Positions 44,960 to 56,639 of a stretch of 64,000 bases of DNA are shown one piece after another. Origin of the DNA: Macrobrachium rosenbergii (Eukaryota > Arthropoda > Malacostraca > Decapoda > Palaemonidae); assembly GCF_040412425.1 (NCBI RefSeq), contig NC_089744.1, forward strand, positions 31,852,001 through 31,916,000, written 5' to 3'. How positions within the stretch are numbered: the first letter of the stretch is position 1; every line of letters starts with the position of its first letter. The position numbers and the translations under genes are program-made. Under the pieces are notes generated by a model. The model ran no database searches. It saw nothing but the letters and a program-made list of their open reading frames with translations, and was not told the origin of the DNA.

Positions 44960-46449
44960 ATAAGTATCGAAGCAGCACGTAAAGATGGAACGCTAAAGAA
45001 AATGCTAGAGGAGGATAAGTCAACCCAAATCGAGAGTCAGCAACTTGCGGACATTGCTCTGATGAAGTTGATGACGAAGGAACTTGCCGTGAAATGTGTG
45101 ATACATGGTTCCACTACTGATGTTCAGGCATTGAGGAGAGTTACTTCGGAGTGGCAACATATTGTACGTTCGTCTACAAATGTTCGGGAGTGACAATGTA
45201 TCATACATCTGTAACAATTACAAGAGGCCTGAACAAAGAACACACAAAAAACTCATTGAAGATGAACTTGAAGAAATAAAAGCAAACATAGAGATATCAG
45301 CAAAGTTCATTAAGGATTCGGCTCAGAAAGCCAGTGACGTAATGATCAACATAGTTGAAATTCAAAACAAAATTGACAATGCTGATAAAAATGTAAAGAC
45401 TATGACAAACAAGGACAAAACTTATGCTGAATCACAAAAGTTCCTCATCGGACCGATGGGTATCGTTCTCAGCTAGCACTCTGCTGGCCCCGCATTTGAT
45501 TCTCCGACCGGCCAATAAAGAATTAGAGGAATTTATTTCTGGTGATAGAAATTCATTTCTCGTCATAATGTGGTTCGGATTCCACAATAAGCTGTAGGTC
45601 CCGTTGCTAGGTAACCAATTGGTTCTTAGCCAAGTAAAATAAATCTAATCCTTCGGGCCAGCCCTAGGAGAGCTGTTAATCAGCTCAGTGGTCTGGTTTA
45701 ACTAAGGTATGCTTAACTTAACTAAAGAAAAAAAAAAGTGCTTCTGATCAAGTCTCCAAACGAAGAGAGCACAGCAGAAAATGGAGAGACAAATTATGAG
45801 TAAAATAAGGGGCCCGTTGAACAGGTTAAAACAACAGGAGATGGACACTTATTTGTAAGATTTCCAGACGGGAAAAACTTAGAAATGGCAAAAAAGGAGA
45901 TTCAGGAAATCAGCAATAGTCAGTAAATGAGAAGGGTAAACTTAAACCAAAATGAAAGTAGTACATGTCCCAAAGGATGAAGATGACATTGTCAATAACA
46001 TTGCAAAGAAAAATCCATGGATAAGTAATCTCATTTCTGAAAATGACGGCCTGAAAATTGTAAAGGAAATGAGAACCAAAGATGACAAATATAAGCAACA
46101 TGTCATCAAATGCACACCACAAATACGAAAGGCCATCCATGATAGAGGTGACAAATTGTGTGCACTGTATAGCCGTTGCAAAGTATACGACTGTTACATG
46201 CCCTATCAATGGTATAAATGTCAGGAATTTGGTCATAGTGCAACAAACTATAGCAACGACCAAGTTTGCCCTAGATGTGGTGAAAATCACAAAGCAAATA
46301 AATGCGCTAGCATCATCTTAAAGTGTAAAAATTGTGCAAGGAACGACCATAGTGATACTAAACATAAAACATACGATGGCAATAAGTACATGGTATATAA
46401 AGAATATGTGTCAAAAGTAAAAAATTATATGGATCGTGGTTTTGACTAA
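44960..46449 (+). pseudogene. Jockey/I-like LINE ORF1 with CCHC knuckles (interrupted)
   Basis: Plus frames at 45002-45193, 45162-45476 and 45952-46449 form a gag-like ORF1 broken by frameshifts and a SINE at 45448-45718. The first two have a Lys/Glu-rich, coiled-coil-like composition (KLIEDELEEIKANIEISAKF). The last carries zinc knuckles: YKCQEFGHSATNYS (fourth Cys position replaced by Tyr), then CPRCGENHKANKC, then CKNCARNDHSDTKH. Tandem CCHC motifs of this spacing are typical of ORF1 of Jockey- and I-group LINEs and bind element RNA. Confidence 0.72.
45448..45718 (+). repeat. tRNA-derived SINE, family A, copy 3
   Basis: It carries the tRNA-like head (GACCGATGGGTATCGTTCTC, with a B-box-like TTTGATTCTCC) and the conserved body GGTTCGGATTCCACAATAAG through GAGAGCTGTTAATCAGCTC. 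It splits the LINE ORF1. Confidence 0.75.
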
Positions 46450-46580
46450 CAATCTTCTATGCAATTTAATAATCATACAGTCCGTAGGAAATAAAACTAA
46501 CACTATTAGAAATCTTATAAATGATCAAAATCTAGATATATGTATGCTAACGGAGACTTGGATACAACAAAATACCGCCT
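46450..46580 (+). pseudogene. LINE ORF2 endonuclease start
   Basis: Directly after ORF1 a frame reads SVGNKTNTIRNLINDQNLDI followed by CMLTETWIQQN. This is the N-terminal block of an apurinic-type endonuclease, with the catalytic Glu in LTETW. The rest of ORF2 is absent. Confidence 0.65.
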
Positions 46581-47034
46581 GAAGTGAAGATCATACAAGA
46601 AGAAAGTAAAATTAAAAAAAAAAAACTCAAGACTCCTATTCTGCAGAGCTACGATACTGATGAGAAAACACTAAAAGACAATTATGAAAACAAGAAGCAC
46701 CTTATTTTGAAGACGTACAATGGCCCGCCAGAAAGGGAATCATCCCTGTGCTGTGGAGGGCTGTACATAAAAGCAAAGTAAAAAAAAAAAAACTGCATGA
46801 TAACAGTAGAGTACTGTCACATTTAGCACAAAATAAAACCTGCTTATATTACCATACAGTATTTATTTCACAGATATCTCCCATGTCCTTAAGACCTTTG
46901 TAGTTACTGTAGCTTTTATAACAATAATGCAATTATTTGTTTAACTCTAGAATTCATGTAGCATTCAAAAACAATATACAACGAAACAAGTGCTTATAAA
47001 GAACTCCCTCTATAGTACTGAAGGGTGTGTAGGC

Positions 47035-47395
47035 TCACATCAAATCCCTTGTAAGAAGTCTTGTGATAACCTTTAAGTTGGTCAGACTTGAAAATCACTG
47101 GAAAAAGAGATCAGAACAACATAAAAAAGGTGTAAGATATGACCAGAGAACAGCGCAATTTTCGTAGGCGTAAGAGGAAATAATCATGCCATCGGTTTGA
47201 CAGGGGCTAAATATATAGGCCTACTTTATTCCATTAACTTGGTGGAAAGAAACACCATCGAATCGACTTTTATACAAGAAAGCTTTTGTAAGAAGATGAA
47301 TATAAGCCAAGAAACATGTAATCTCGGTTCATTTATTTCAAAAGAAATACATGAAATGTACAAATTTCGAGGAAGGCTCTTTACCTGAAGAGATA
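47035..47395 (+). pseudogene. Penelope GIY-YIG endonuclease fragment
   Basis: Frames on the plus strand read SHQIPCKKSCDN, VGQT and KSLEKE, then after a shift GVRGNNHAIGLTGAKYI and LVERNTIESTFIQESF. This corresponds to the IPC..C..YIGQTGK, H.I and ER..IES blocks of Penelope GIY-YIG domains. It contains stops and frameshifts. Confidence 0.68.
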
Positions 47396-49745
47396 AACGA
47401 GATTTGTAAATGGAATACCGACATCAGATGCAAGCGAATGAGGTTACTTTCCTCCCTCTTGTTTCCACAGATGAATATTGTTTCCTAACCAGCTGTATAT
47501 ATGTTTATACTGTCACACTAGGAAATATATATTGTAAATTTCCTCTTCAATCCATCAGTCTTCTTGAAGATGTCTTAGAAATACTAATGACGAAAGTCAC
47601 AAAAAATTTTAGTCAGTATAGCACCTAACATCCATGCATAGGTTTCTTGTCGTATTTCTTTAAAGCGTTGGAGACCTCCCTGTCCACCAAATTTCACTCA
47701 GGCTCCTTGCATGGGATCTGCCATAAATTCTCTTTCAGAGATTTCAACTCAAATTGTAAATGGTCTGTAAGCGTATATCCTACACAAGTAATAAACATGT
47801 AACTAGCTGTTATTTTGTAACTAGATCGTATGAAATGAGAAACAAACGTGGACGATATTTAGAAACAAAGTAATAAGTGTCCATACATATTTATCATCCC
47901 GTTAGTTTTTTCAATCAAAATTCAATAACCTGCTCTACAGTTTATGAAACACTATCCTTGTTGGGTAGAATGCTCTCTATGGTAGAATGTAACTATTGTA
48001 TACAAACAGAAATGCAGTCTGACAAATTCGAAGGGCTTCAGCGGGACAAATGAATCGCATTTTGGCAAGTCTGTGCATTTTAAGGCAGTCACGATATTAG
48101 TTTAGGAAGAGGACGAAGTAATCCATTTAAAAGCTCTGACGGAAGGAAATTCAGGGTAACTTCCATAACCCAAATGTTAGAGTAAATTGACGATTGATAT
48201 CCATCAAGCAAACCCTGAGGATACCGTTGACCCTGCCGCGACTCCCAGGTCGTTGAGCAATCTAACATATTTTTCTGACCGGGCTGCTTGTTCCCATCCC
48301 GTCACAGGATGCAGGTCTTACCGTCAGGACGTTGTTGGTGAAAACGACTGGATGCACCTTCCCCTTTGAACGCACCACTTCCCCGTACGATTCCCCGCCT
48401 TTAGTCTGGTGGTATGAATTCACGGTAAAACTGAAGCCTATTGCCACGTCCCTCTGTTTGGGTAATTACCCGTTTACTTGAAAAATAGGTCCCTAGGGGA
48501 TGAGCGTAAAAACACAAAGACGGTAAATATCATAAACATTGAAAAAGACATAAACATAATCAAAAGCATAAATAAAAGGTGGTAAAAATTTCGGTTGGTG
48601 ACTGGTGGAAATCAGTCTTCAGTTTTACCAAATTCACTATATGTTTTATGCAGTCAGTGATTATTTTGGTATTTGGTATAAGTTTTGGTAAAATTTTACC
48701 TTAAATTATTATCTCATTTTGGAGATGAAAATATATTTACCTGTTTTAATGCATGCTTTGAATGTTTTTGACCTTCGTTTCCTTTGCTGTAAAGTTTTAC
48801 TTTAATACGGGCACACTCCAGTGAGTGCCATGTTCAGTACCAGCCCCATTAGAATGAATGGTAAAACTTAAACAAAAATAGTAATTGTCTTGGTAACAGT
48901 AAATTTGTGATAGATTTGAGCATGAGTTTCGTACTAATGTGAAGGAGGCTTAAGATCACTGCATAAAAACTCCAATATATATCAAGTAATAGTTAAAGAA
49001 TACCAGAGCATTGGTAGTATACTGAGGGAGGGTCAGAATTACTTGGGGTGGTCCGGTTTATGCCTCAGAGCACCAACACTAGACTGAATGGACCGTGTAT
49101 CATGGTCCGAATGGCAAAAAGTCTGAATAAGAATATTCAAAACCTACAAATACATTATGCTATGAGAAGATTAAAACTAACCAGTTAAAATTAATGATGC
49201 TGTATGGTCCTAGTGCACCAACTTAATTCAATTTACACTTGTTCTTTGGATAACTACATAGGTAACTATATATATTCACTTTACAGGATTATTTTCTGTG
49301 ATAAAGTGAATCATTTTAAAAAGTGAATAAAAATAAAATATTACAAAACTAACAAACACATTATGCTATGAGGGAGAAGTTTAAAACTTTACTACCTTGC
49401 TAGGTAGCTACCTTTTAATTTAAACTACAAGCCTAACTGTTTCTGAATAAAAATAGAATATTACAAACCCAATAAACACATTATGCCATGAGGGAGAAGT
49501 TTAAAATTTTACTGCCTTACTAAGTACAGTAGCTACATTTTAACTTAAACTGCAAGCCTAACTGTTTCTGTAGCTAGTAGTTAACCTCTAAAAGAAATTA
49601 CTTTGCTAACTTACCACTGCTTGTTTACCAGTAGCCTACAGTACTGTAATTAAAGATGAACTGTTGAAATTGAGCTGGTATGAAAATGTTTTCTCAATTA
49701 TAAGTTTGAAAGTAGACCTATGCATTAGAACTTTCTCCATATACC
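47396..49745. other. No gene recognised; short tandem duplication inside
   Basis: AT-rich DNA. A 120-base tandem duplication at about 49325-49565 contains AACACATTATGC and GAGGGAGAAGTTTAAAA in both units; a third, weaker match lies at about 49135. No coding signal with family likeness was found. Confidence 0.5.
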
Positions 49746-49879
49746 ATGACCACAAGACCTAGGAATAAATTCAACCCCCACCCTTGTGTGGTGTGTGAAG
49801 GGGAAGTACGACCATATCAAAAAGCTATGCAGTGTGATATCTGTGATACTTGGCAGCACAGAATTTGTAACTCTGGTTG
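49746..49879 (+). pseudogene. PHD-FLYWCH-MULE gene remnant, exon 1 (PHD first half)
   Basis: An ATG at 49746 opens a 44-codon frame with [20 protein letters not shown] and [11 protein letters not shown]. This gives the first CxxC, second CxxC and H-x2-C ligands of a PHD zinc finger. It ends in phase 2 at a candidate donor TTG|GTAAAA. The rest of the finger lies in exon 2 at 51377 and 51668. PHD plus FLYWCH plus MULE transposase is a known arrangement in invertebrate Mutator-like elements and derived genes (family knowledge). Confidence 0.65.
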
Positions 49880-50040
49880 GTAAAACTTTAGTATCTTTTT
49901 TTTATTGTAGCATTAGAAGAATTAATACAGTAGGTTTCAAAGTATGTAGATTAGGAGTTGTGCAAAATCTGTAGGCGTGATCAGATAATGGATCAGTGTG
50001 TGTGGAGTTAGTTAAATGTTTTCAACAAAGGTACATTCTT

Positions 50041-50520
50041 CTTCTTCTTCTTCTTCTTCTTTGTTTAACGTGCTTTTTCCCATTTTTCATATGTGGTAAG
50101 CACGATGCCTTCTTTGAAGGACTTTGATTTGGCTTTGGGGTAGGCCGTAGCCTCAGTCGGCTACCCTGCCTGACATCACTTAGACCCCGGTAGCACGTGT
50201 ATATGTATCGTACCAAATCCCCAGCTCCCTTTCTCCCAGCAGTGAGGAGACTTGAGCTGTTAGGCCGACAGTTCGAGATGTGTGAGGTGTCTGTTATGTT
50301 TTTAGAAGATGTTGGAGTGGCTTTGTTTGTGTGTGTATTAGTCTGTGACACCCATTTGCTTTCAGCAAACCTATCTGTTGATTACATACATAATCCCGGG
50401 GTGTCTACATGGATAGCAAAGTGTCCGCCACTCTGACTGGTCGGCTGCGGATTTGAACCCGCGCCACAGACTTCTATGAAGTCCGAGGCTGCTGCTCTAC
50501 CGACCGAGCCATCGAGGCTC
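50041..50520 (-). repeat. tRNA-derived SINE, family B, with (AAG)n tail
   Basis: Read on the minus strand it starts with a tRNA-like head at about 50518: GATGGCTCGGTCGGTAGAGC (A box) and GGTTCAAATCC (B box). The body ends in AAAAAGCACGTTAAACAAAG followed by an (AAG)n tail. A 5'-truncated plus-strand copy with the same tail lies at 63398-63540. It sits in the intron of the PHD-FLYWCH-MULE remnant. Confidence 0.8.
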
Positions 50521-50664
50521 TTTTCAACAAAGGTACATGCATACCAAATATGAACCTCATTAGGTAAGGAATAAAGAAGACATGAAATGACAACGGAGAT
50601 AAAGGGTAAAAAATATTTCCCATAAACAGACACAGAAGCTCACCTGATATACCTTCAACCATTA

Positions 50665-51215
50665 TTACTTCACTGTTATTCGGTAGCATTTGTGCTAAGG
50701 TAATGATGAACTTTGTATATTCTTGGATTAAAAAGATATGAATTAATAAGATAAAACTAACCTTTGACTTTTACCCTTGACCTCTGCATGTGGACTGTTA
50801 TTCGGTAGCAATTGTCCTTAGGTATAGGCATGTTAAATATGATCCTGATATGTTTCTTCATTAAAAAAATATAAATCAATAAAAAAAATTTATCTTAATT
50901 GCTCCAGTGACTTTTGACATCTACATATGGACTCTTATTGCATAGCCCTTATCCTAATATATAAGCATATCAAATATGAATCTGATGTATTTCTGCATTA
51001 AAAAGATAAAAACAACAAAAAAGTGTATACCAAAACAGCAAAAGCTTTATTTCTACTAATAAAACCTTTGTACAGTACTTTTATTCTATAGGTCTTGTCC
51101 TAAGGTATATGCGCACTAAATATGAATGTGATTGGGTGTTGCATTAAAAAGATATGAGCTAAGAAAAAACTGAATACTATACCAAATTGTTGACACAGAC
51201 ACACAGACGCGCATG
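50665..51215. repeat. Imperfect tandem array, units of 124-149 bp
   Basis: Four units carry variants of CTGTTATTCGGTAGCA...CTAAGGTATA followed by ATATGAAT-type sequence and ATTAAAAAGATA. They start near 50672, 50796, 50930 and 51079. Non-coding. Confidence 0.65.
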
Positions 51216-51376
51216 ATGGCATCACCCCACCTCATCAGGTGAGTTAAAAATCAAGTGTCAACACCCCCCAATAACAACCTATTAATTTGCAGAAAAATTT
51301 GCATCTGACATTGAGATGGGACTTAAAACATAAGGTCAGGTTGGGACTTGAAAACTTTTTTCTTTTATTTTTTTAG

Positions 51377-51928
51377 GTACAGGCAGTCCCCACTTACCGG
51401 TGCCATTGGTTAGCAGTGTTTCAGTGTTACGGCGCTTGGCTAGCGACGTCGTTAACCAGATTTTTGGCGCCGGTAAGCGATTTTCAGCGCCTTAAGCAGT
51501 TTATTGGCATCGGTAACCAGTTTATCATTGTCGGTAAGCAGTTTATCAGCGCCGATAACTAGTTATCAGCGCCGTTAAGTGCTTTATCAGCGCTATTATC
51601 AGCGATTTTCGGTTAGCAGCGCTCGGCCAGGAATGGAACACCCGCTGTTAACCGGGGACTGCCTGTATTACAAGGGAATTCTACAGGAAGCTAAACAAGA
51701 AGTTGAGTTACCTGTACAATATGGGTTTTGCCACAACTGTACTCTCAGCAACCTTCTGCAAATGGATATTGACAGCTTAAATGGAATAGCAATTCCAGAT
51801 GATCCATCTGAGGACCCAGCAGCACAAAGTACATCAACTGTAGATGGTCCTTTAGGGGAGATAACCCCTACAAACTCATCACTCCTCTTTAACATAAGTC
51901 CTTCCAGTGGAAGAGGTCAGTCACGCTG
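51377..51928 (+). pseudogene. PHD-FLYWCH-MULE gene remnant, exon 2 (PHD second half)
   Basis: The acceptor TTTTATTTTTTTAG ends at 51376. Skipping the MITE (51380-51665 plus one TA), the exon reads on in phase 2 from exon 1. It encodes YYKGILQEAKQEVELP and the final CxxC of the PHD finger (FCHNC), then an acidic linker up to a stop at 51926. The expected Trp before the last CxxC is missing. A second frame takes over at about 51905 (EEVSHAEETSLTEEP), which shows a frameshift. The MITE insertion and frameshift make it a pseudogene unless splicing compensates. Confidence 0.65.
51380..51665. mobile_element. TA-flanked pogo-like MITE, copy 2
   Basis: Terminal inverted repeats begin CAGGCAGTCCCC on both ends. 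TA flanks it at 51378-51379 and 51666-51667. Internally it has diverged repeats of GCGCCGGTAAGCGATTTTCA. It lies 3 bases inside exon 2 of the PHD-FLYWCH-MULE gene, just after the acceptor TTTTTTTAG. Confidence 0.8.
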
Positions 51929-51999
51929 AGGAGACGTCACTCACTGAAGAACCAATCCCTGATGCCATCATGGTAGATGCCCCAGCAACTTACGAAGTA

Positions 52000-52190
52000 A
52001 TTGAAGGAGGTTCTCACAGATAGCCTTGGATTCCAGTATGTCAAAAAATGGGAAACATCTGTAGCAGTGTCATAGATATGTAGTGTTCATACAAAGAAGA
52101 AGAGGTGCTTTGCTATTGTTAGTCAGCAAGATAATATATTCACCAGAGGCCTTAAGGAACACAACCATGAAGGCAACCCAGGAGTATGAC
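52000..52190 (+). pseudogene. FLYWCH-type zinc domain of the MULE gene remnant
   Basis: The plus frame reads VLTDSLGFQYVKKWETSVAV, a stop near the WxC position, then KKKRCFAIVSQQDNIFTRGL and KEHNHEGNPG. The GF.Y, C.A and HNH spacing matches FLYWCH domains, which bind DNA in MULE transposases and in regulatory proteins. It is out of frame with exon 2, which confirms decay. Confidence 0.68.
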
Positions 52191-52308
52191 TTTGGGCACA
52201 AGCTATAACCTGTGTTAAAGCAGCTGCCAAGGAAGATGTCTTCAAATCTTGAGGGAAGATTGTTACAGATACTCTCTTGTCACTTGCAACTGATGAAGCT
52301 CGGCTGTT

Positions 52309-52737
52309 TTGTTGCTTGCATCACCTCTCCAACTTTCCTTCCTTTGTAAATCAAAGATCTGGTTTATTGATGGAACATTCCAAGTTGTCAGAGAGCCATT
52401 TATACGTCTTGTTAGTATCCACAGCTACATAAAGACTGGGGACACTGCAAAGCAGATCCAACTGTTATTTGCACTTATGTCTCGACAAAAGGCCACAGAT
52501 TACAGGGCTGTCTTGGAGGCTACCATCAAGCTCCTCCCACCAGACATTATTCTAGAAAAATTAGTTGTGGACTTTGAGTGTGCTCTCTGGAATGGTCTTC
52601 GTAAGTCTCTGCCAGGTTTTCCTGTGTATGGATGTTGGTTCCATCAGGCACAGGCAGTGCACAACAGGGTTAAAAAATATGGGCAACACTCAGCATATGT
52701 GAATCAGCTTCCTGTCCATAACTATGTAGTGACTTAA
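52309..52737 (+). pseudogene. MULE transposase domain
   Basis: An open 142-codon plus frame includes KIWFIDGTFQVVREPFIRLV with the first catalytic Asp in DGTF. Then come LVVDFECALWNGL, with the second acidic position, and GCWFHQAQAVHNRVKKYG. This is the MULE (Mutator-like) transposase DDE domain. The frame ends at a stop at 52735. The C-terminal part continues in another frame (52921-53202: NNEVERWHHRLNHNAPNKK). Confidence 0.82.
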
Positions 52738-52920
52738 TGGCACTACCCAACCTTCCTGCATCACACATCTGTAGTGCTTTCAACCAACTCAAAGACAGAT
52801 GTCCCACGACAGCCACAGTTAACAAACTTCACAGACTGCTGGATTACAATGAGAAAACATGGATAACCAGCACATCATGACCACCATCTAGCTGGTTGAC
52901 CTTTAAGAGATTAGTTTAGA

Positions 52921-53202
52921 GTGAACAATGAAGTCGAGCGATGGCACCATCGTCTGAACCATAATGCTCCCAATAAGAAAATTAATCTGTACCTGCTATA
53001 TACTCTACACAATAAAGCAAAGTTGCTTCCCTTGCAGGTAAGGCTGATCTTGCAGAAGCAGCTATGCAAAGTTCAAAGTAAACAGAGCATCTCCAAGCAG
53101 CAAAGGCTCGTGTGTATATGGAGGGAGTATGAAAATCACAACATAATTACTTCTGATTACTTAAGAAAATGCAGCAGTTTGACAGATCATCTTTTTAACT
53201 AA
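52921..53202 (+). pseudogene. MULE transposase C-terminal part
   Basis: The open plus frame begins MNNEVERWHHRLNHNAPNKK and continues with INLYLLYTLHNKAKLLPLQV. NNxxExWHxxLN is the conserved C-terminal motif containing the third catalytic acidic residue region of MULE transposases. It is separated from the main domain by stops at 52738-52920. Confidence 0.75.
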
Positions 53203-53566
53203 GGGTGTAGGTAGAGCATTATCCTCTGGACCCATGATTTTGTAAGTGGCTTCTCAAATAGATGATACAGCTGCTTACCAACTTGAACTTTACATAAACT
53301 ATGGTAAACACAGGACCTTCTGAATATTCTTAGAGTGAGTTTTCATACTCAAAACTCACTGGTTAAGGGCCCTATCAACCTCAGCATTCCTTTGCTGGCT
53401 GTATAGGCAGTTACAGAAGTTGTTTGAGAAAATTACCTTTTTGGGTAGAGATGAATTGATGCCAGTCAGTTCCCAGAGATGATTCTCCAACCTTAGGAGT
53501 TAGCCTCTTATATAAAAGGCAAGGGTTTGTATTCTTGTCAGAACAAACACTACATTTTCAGGGTAC
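53203..53566. other. Possible older DIRS end fragment
   Basis: The last part (about 53515-53555) contains AAGGCAAGGGTTTGTATTCT and GTCAGAACAA, similar to the terminal sequence of the DIRS family in intron 2. No complete end structure can be drawn. No coding content is seen. Confidence 0.35.
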
Positions 53567-55687
53567 TGTAATCAGTATTTTCATAAACAGTAACTTACCA
53601 AGTAATTACATAGGTAGTAGTTTCACTTGTGCAGCAGCTTAAATTAAAAAATTGTGGTAGCACTTCAATTGTTTAGTGTAGGTGGCTCATCCTGCCCACT
53701 AACGGGAATACTAGGAACGACTTAGCAGACCTCATTTTGTTTCTGCCGCTCTTGATGTAAACATCGGGTGCTTGCAGTAGCTTTTCTCATTAATTTCTGG
53801 TTGTATAACTGGATTTCGGTGAAGTATTTTCACTTATTTCAAGTAGCCTTCAAGCTTGATAGCTTTCCGGATCAGTTTGGTTATTATTATGCCTGATTCA
53901 AGTTCATCAATTTTTCGCTACTATAGTGAAGTTGCAACCAAGATTAAACATCTTCGTATAACTTTTATTCCGCAGAGAAATGAAAGTGTAAGGGCAGGAA
54001 TGTAGTAAGGAGAGATTTTGCGCTGATTGTTATGGTTGGGATGAGCTATAAGAAGAGAAGACATTCTTGAGAGCTGAGAATCGTGCTCTGAGCGCTCTGC
54101 TCTAGCTCCTGAGCTCCCAGCTCGCCTGACACCAGCTACAGAGCTCTCAGCGCCTGTTCCCAGGCGCCAGCTCCCAAACGCCTGGCGCCAACTCTCCCTG
54201 CATCACCCTTTCTCTCCTGCTACTAGCCCTCCTACATTTATCCTCTTACTCCTGTGCCATTGCCAGTCTTGAGTCTGGGTTAACAGGGAATTAACCTTGT
54301 AACAGTGAAAGTGTTGTGCAAGTGGAGGAGGTGACTATCCACCCCGCTGGCTCTCCTAGACCTAAGTCACTGTCAGACTCCCCCAAACCTGGGAGGAGGC
54401 ATACTGAAAGTCCAATAGAGGGTGGTGGGAGGTCCCCCAGGTAGTTGCCCCCTCAGTCGAACCTGTCGCATACTCCCAGGAATCGACAGACAGCCACTGA
54501 AAAGGCATCTCACTGGATTTTGTGGAGGAGGTGGCTATCCGGCCCTGTCAGATATCCTAGATCAAAAGTCCCTGACATACTCCCCAAAACCTGGGAGGAG
54601 AACATACTGGCTGTCCAAGGGAGTCCGAGGGTTCGCCCCTGGGTAGTTGTCTCCTCAGCCAAGCCAGTAGTACATTCCCAGGTATCGGCAGACAGCCACT
54701 GGAAAGATGTCTTGATGGATGTGTAGTTTTTTATCATCATTCTTTTAATTGACCTCTCGAATAGAAAGACCGTCTCAAGAGCCCTCTTTTTGGATATCAG
54801 TCTCAACTCTTGGATTTTTCGGGCTTTTCTGTCTGCCAAAAAAATTGCAGCTGCTTTCAGATGGTCTGCAAGTTTCTACAACTTTTTCTTCTTGCTCGGA
54901 ACATTAGTGGATGAACCTACTGGGGACTCTTGTCCACAGAGACGTTAGTCAAGTTAGGCAGACTTCATATGAGAGTTTTGTATTCTTCCTCCAGTTATCA
55001 TCCTGTTCTGAGGATTCTAATGCAGACAGAAAGCGCTATAACGTTTTTTTATTGTTCACGGCCGCCGAAGATGCACGCAGATAACGGTCACCGTTCTATG
55101 CTTCCTGTTAAGCGATAAGGAGGCTAGCTTCATATCACAGCCTTCCTGCAGTTTTGCTGTGGTGTCTTCTGCCTCTTCCTCAGTCCGACTTCCTTTGGAA
55201 AGGCGTTACCTTCTCTCCTGAGCTGCCTATTGTTGGGTGACCTTTCTTGGCCTCCAAGTAAGAAGAGAAAGCTCCATGATCCCTCTCAGACCAGAGCTCC
55301 TGAGTGGCACCAATTCACGAATGCTTGGATTCAGCTTCTGAGCTCCTGGCGCCAACTTCTTAGCGCCTGGCACCTGTTCCAGAGCGGCACTATCTATCTA
55401 GTACAGTACTTGGCTCCCGCCGTTCAACACCTAGCACCCGCTCATGGAAAATTTTTCTGCATCTTCCTGAACTCCCGGTACCAGCCTTCTATGTCCAGTG
55501 TCAGTTCCTGTTCGCCTGGCACCGATTCCTGAACACCTGACACTAGTTCCCGCTCACTTGGCACCAGCTCTTCAGTATCAGTCTCCTGCATCTGAGTACC
55601 ATACAGCCGGCTCACAAGCGTTTTGTTTCTCTTTGGTCTGTTCCTCCTTTGTCTGTAGTTCAAATCCAGCCAGCGCTTCCCCCTTTA

Positions 55688-55759
55688 GGGGGATGTAGCT
55701 CAGTAGTAGAGCATTCGACTGCGTATCGAGAGGTCCCTGATTCAGCCCTGGTGCCCCCT
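55688..55759 (+). pseudogene. tRNA-Cys-like pseudogene inside DIRS 3
   Basis: Seventy-two bases fold like tRNA-Cys: acceptor GGGGG with CCCCC, D arm AGCTCAGTAGTAGAGC, anticodon arm TTCGACTGCGTATCGAG, T arm CCTGATTCAGCCCTGG. The usual Cys anticodon GCA reads GCG. One base is extra before the D arm and one is missing in the T arm, which breaks the T loop and B box. It is therefore a pseudogene or a SINE head rather than a working gene. Confidence 0.65.
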
Positions 55760-56639
55760 CCACAACAGTTAGTGTCTCTGAGTCCTGTCCTTTGTAGACA
55801 AGGACATTTGTGTTCCGAGTTTATGAGCTTATTGAAGAAAGCTCCCTCCTCTGGCATTTTTCTTTGTTGTCCAAGAAGTCACTCAAGGAGTAGGGAGTTT
55901 GTTTTTCACATAAAGGAAGTAAGACAAAGTGTCTTTTGATGCCTCCCTGTGATGTTTTAGTGGAACCTACTTGTTGAAGATTTTGTCAAGGTTTTAAAGC
56001 CCCTAGCTTTCTTGTTTGGCAGCAAGAGCACTGGTTAAGAAGATAGAGGACTTCCAGTTTGTTTATTGAGAGACATTGCCTTGGATTGTCTCCGAGTCCT
56101 ATCCTGTGCGGGCAAGGACGATTGAGATGACCTTTAGAGATTCCTGCTCTTTACTCTGAAATCTCAAAAAGAGAGAACTCTGGTGTTCCTTTACTACTGA
56201 GAGAGTCACACCATTGCAATCAGCCCTGTTATTTTTGCCTCTGGACCTACATCAACTCTTCCCTCAGGACACAGTTTAGAGAATTGTGACTGATCTGCAG
56301 AAGGATGTGTCACAGTCTGGTTTTTGACAAGGCCACTGTTATGCCTGTGCATAGGCATCTGTGGCTTTTATGATTTTTCAAGCTTGCTCTAAGCTTGCCA
56401 GATATTATTTTCCGCTACATACAGTTCCGCATATGTCTTCATTCTGTACAAGGTGTCATCAAGTCTAACCTAGACGTTATCAAGTCCACATAAGAAGTCG
56501 AGTCCGCATGGATGTCCACATGTCCGAAAGGCTGTCAGAGAGTCTGCAGGGTTAGCAGCTAGTCCACATGGTTGTCTGCGAGTCTGCATGATGATATGCA
56601 AGTTCGCTCAGTTGTCTGCGAGTCTGCATGACCCGCAAC

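Noticed and set aside
50440..50518. Functional tRNA gene
   Set aside because: The A and B boxes are good, but the anticodon arm does not fold properly and the sequence continues into a SINE body with an (AAG)n tail; it is a SINE head.
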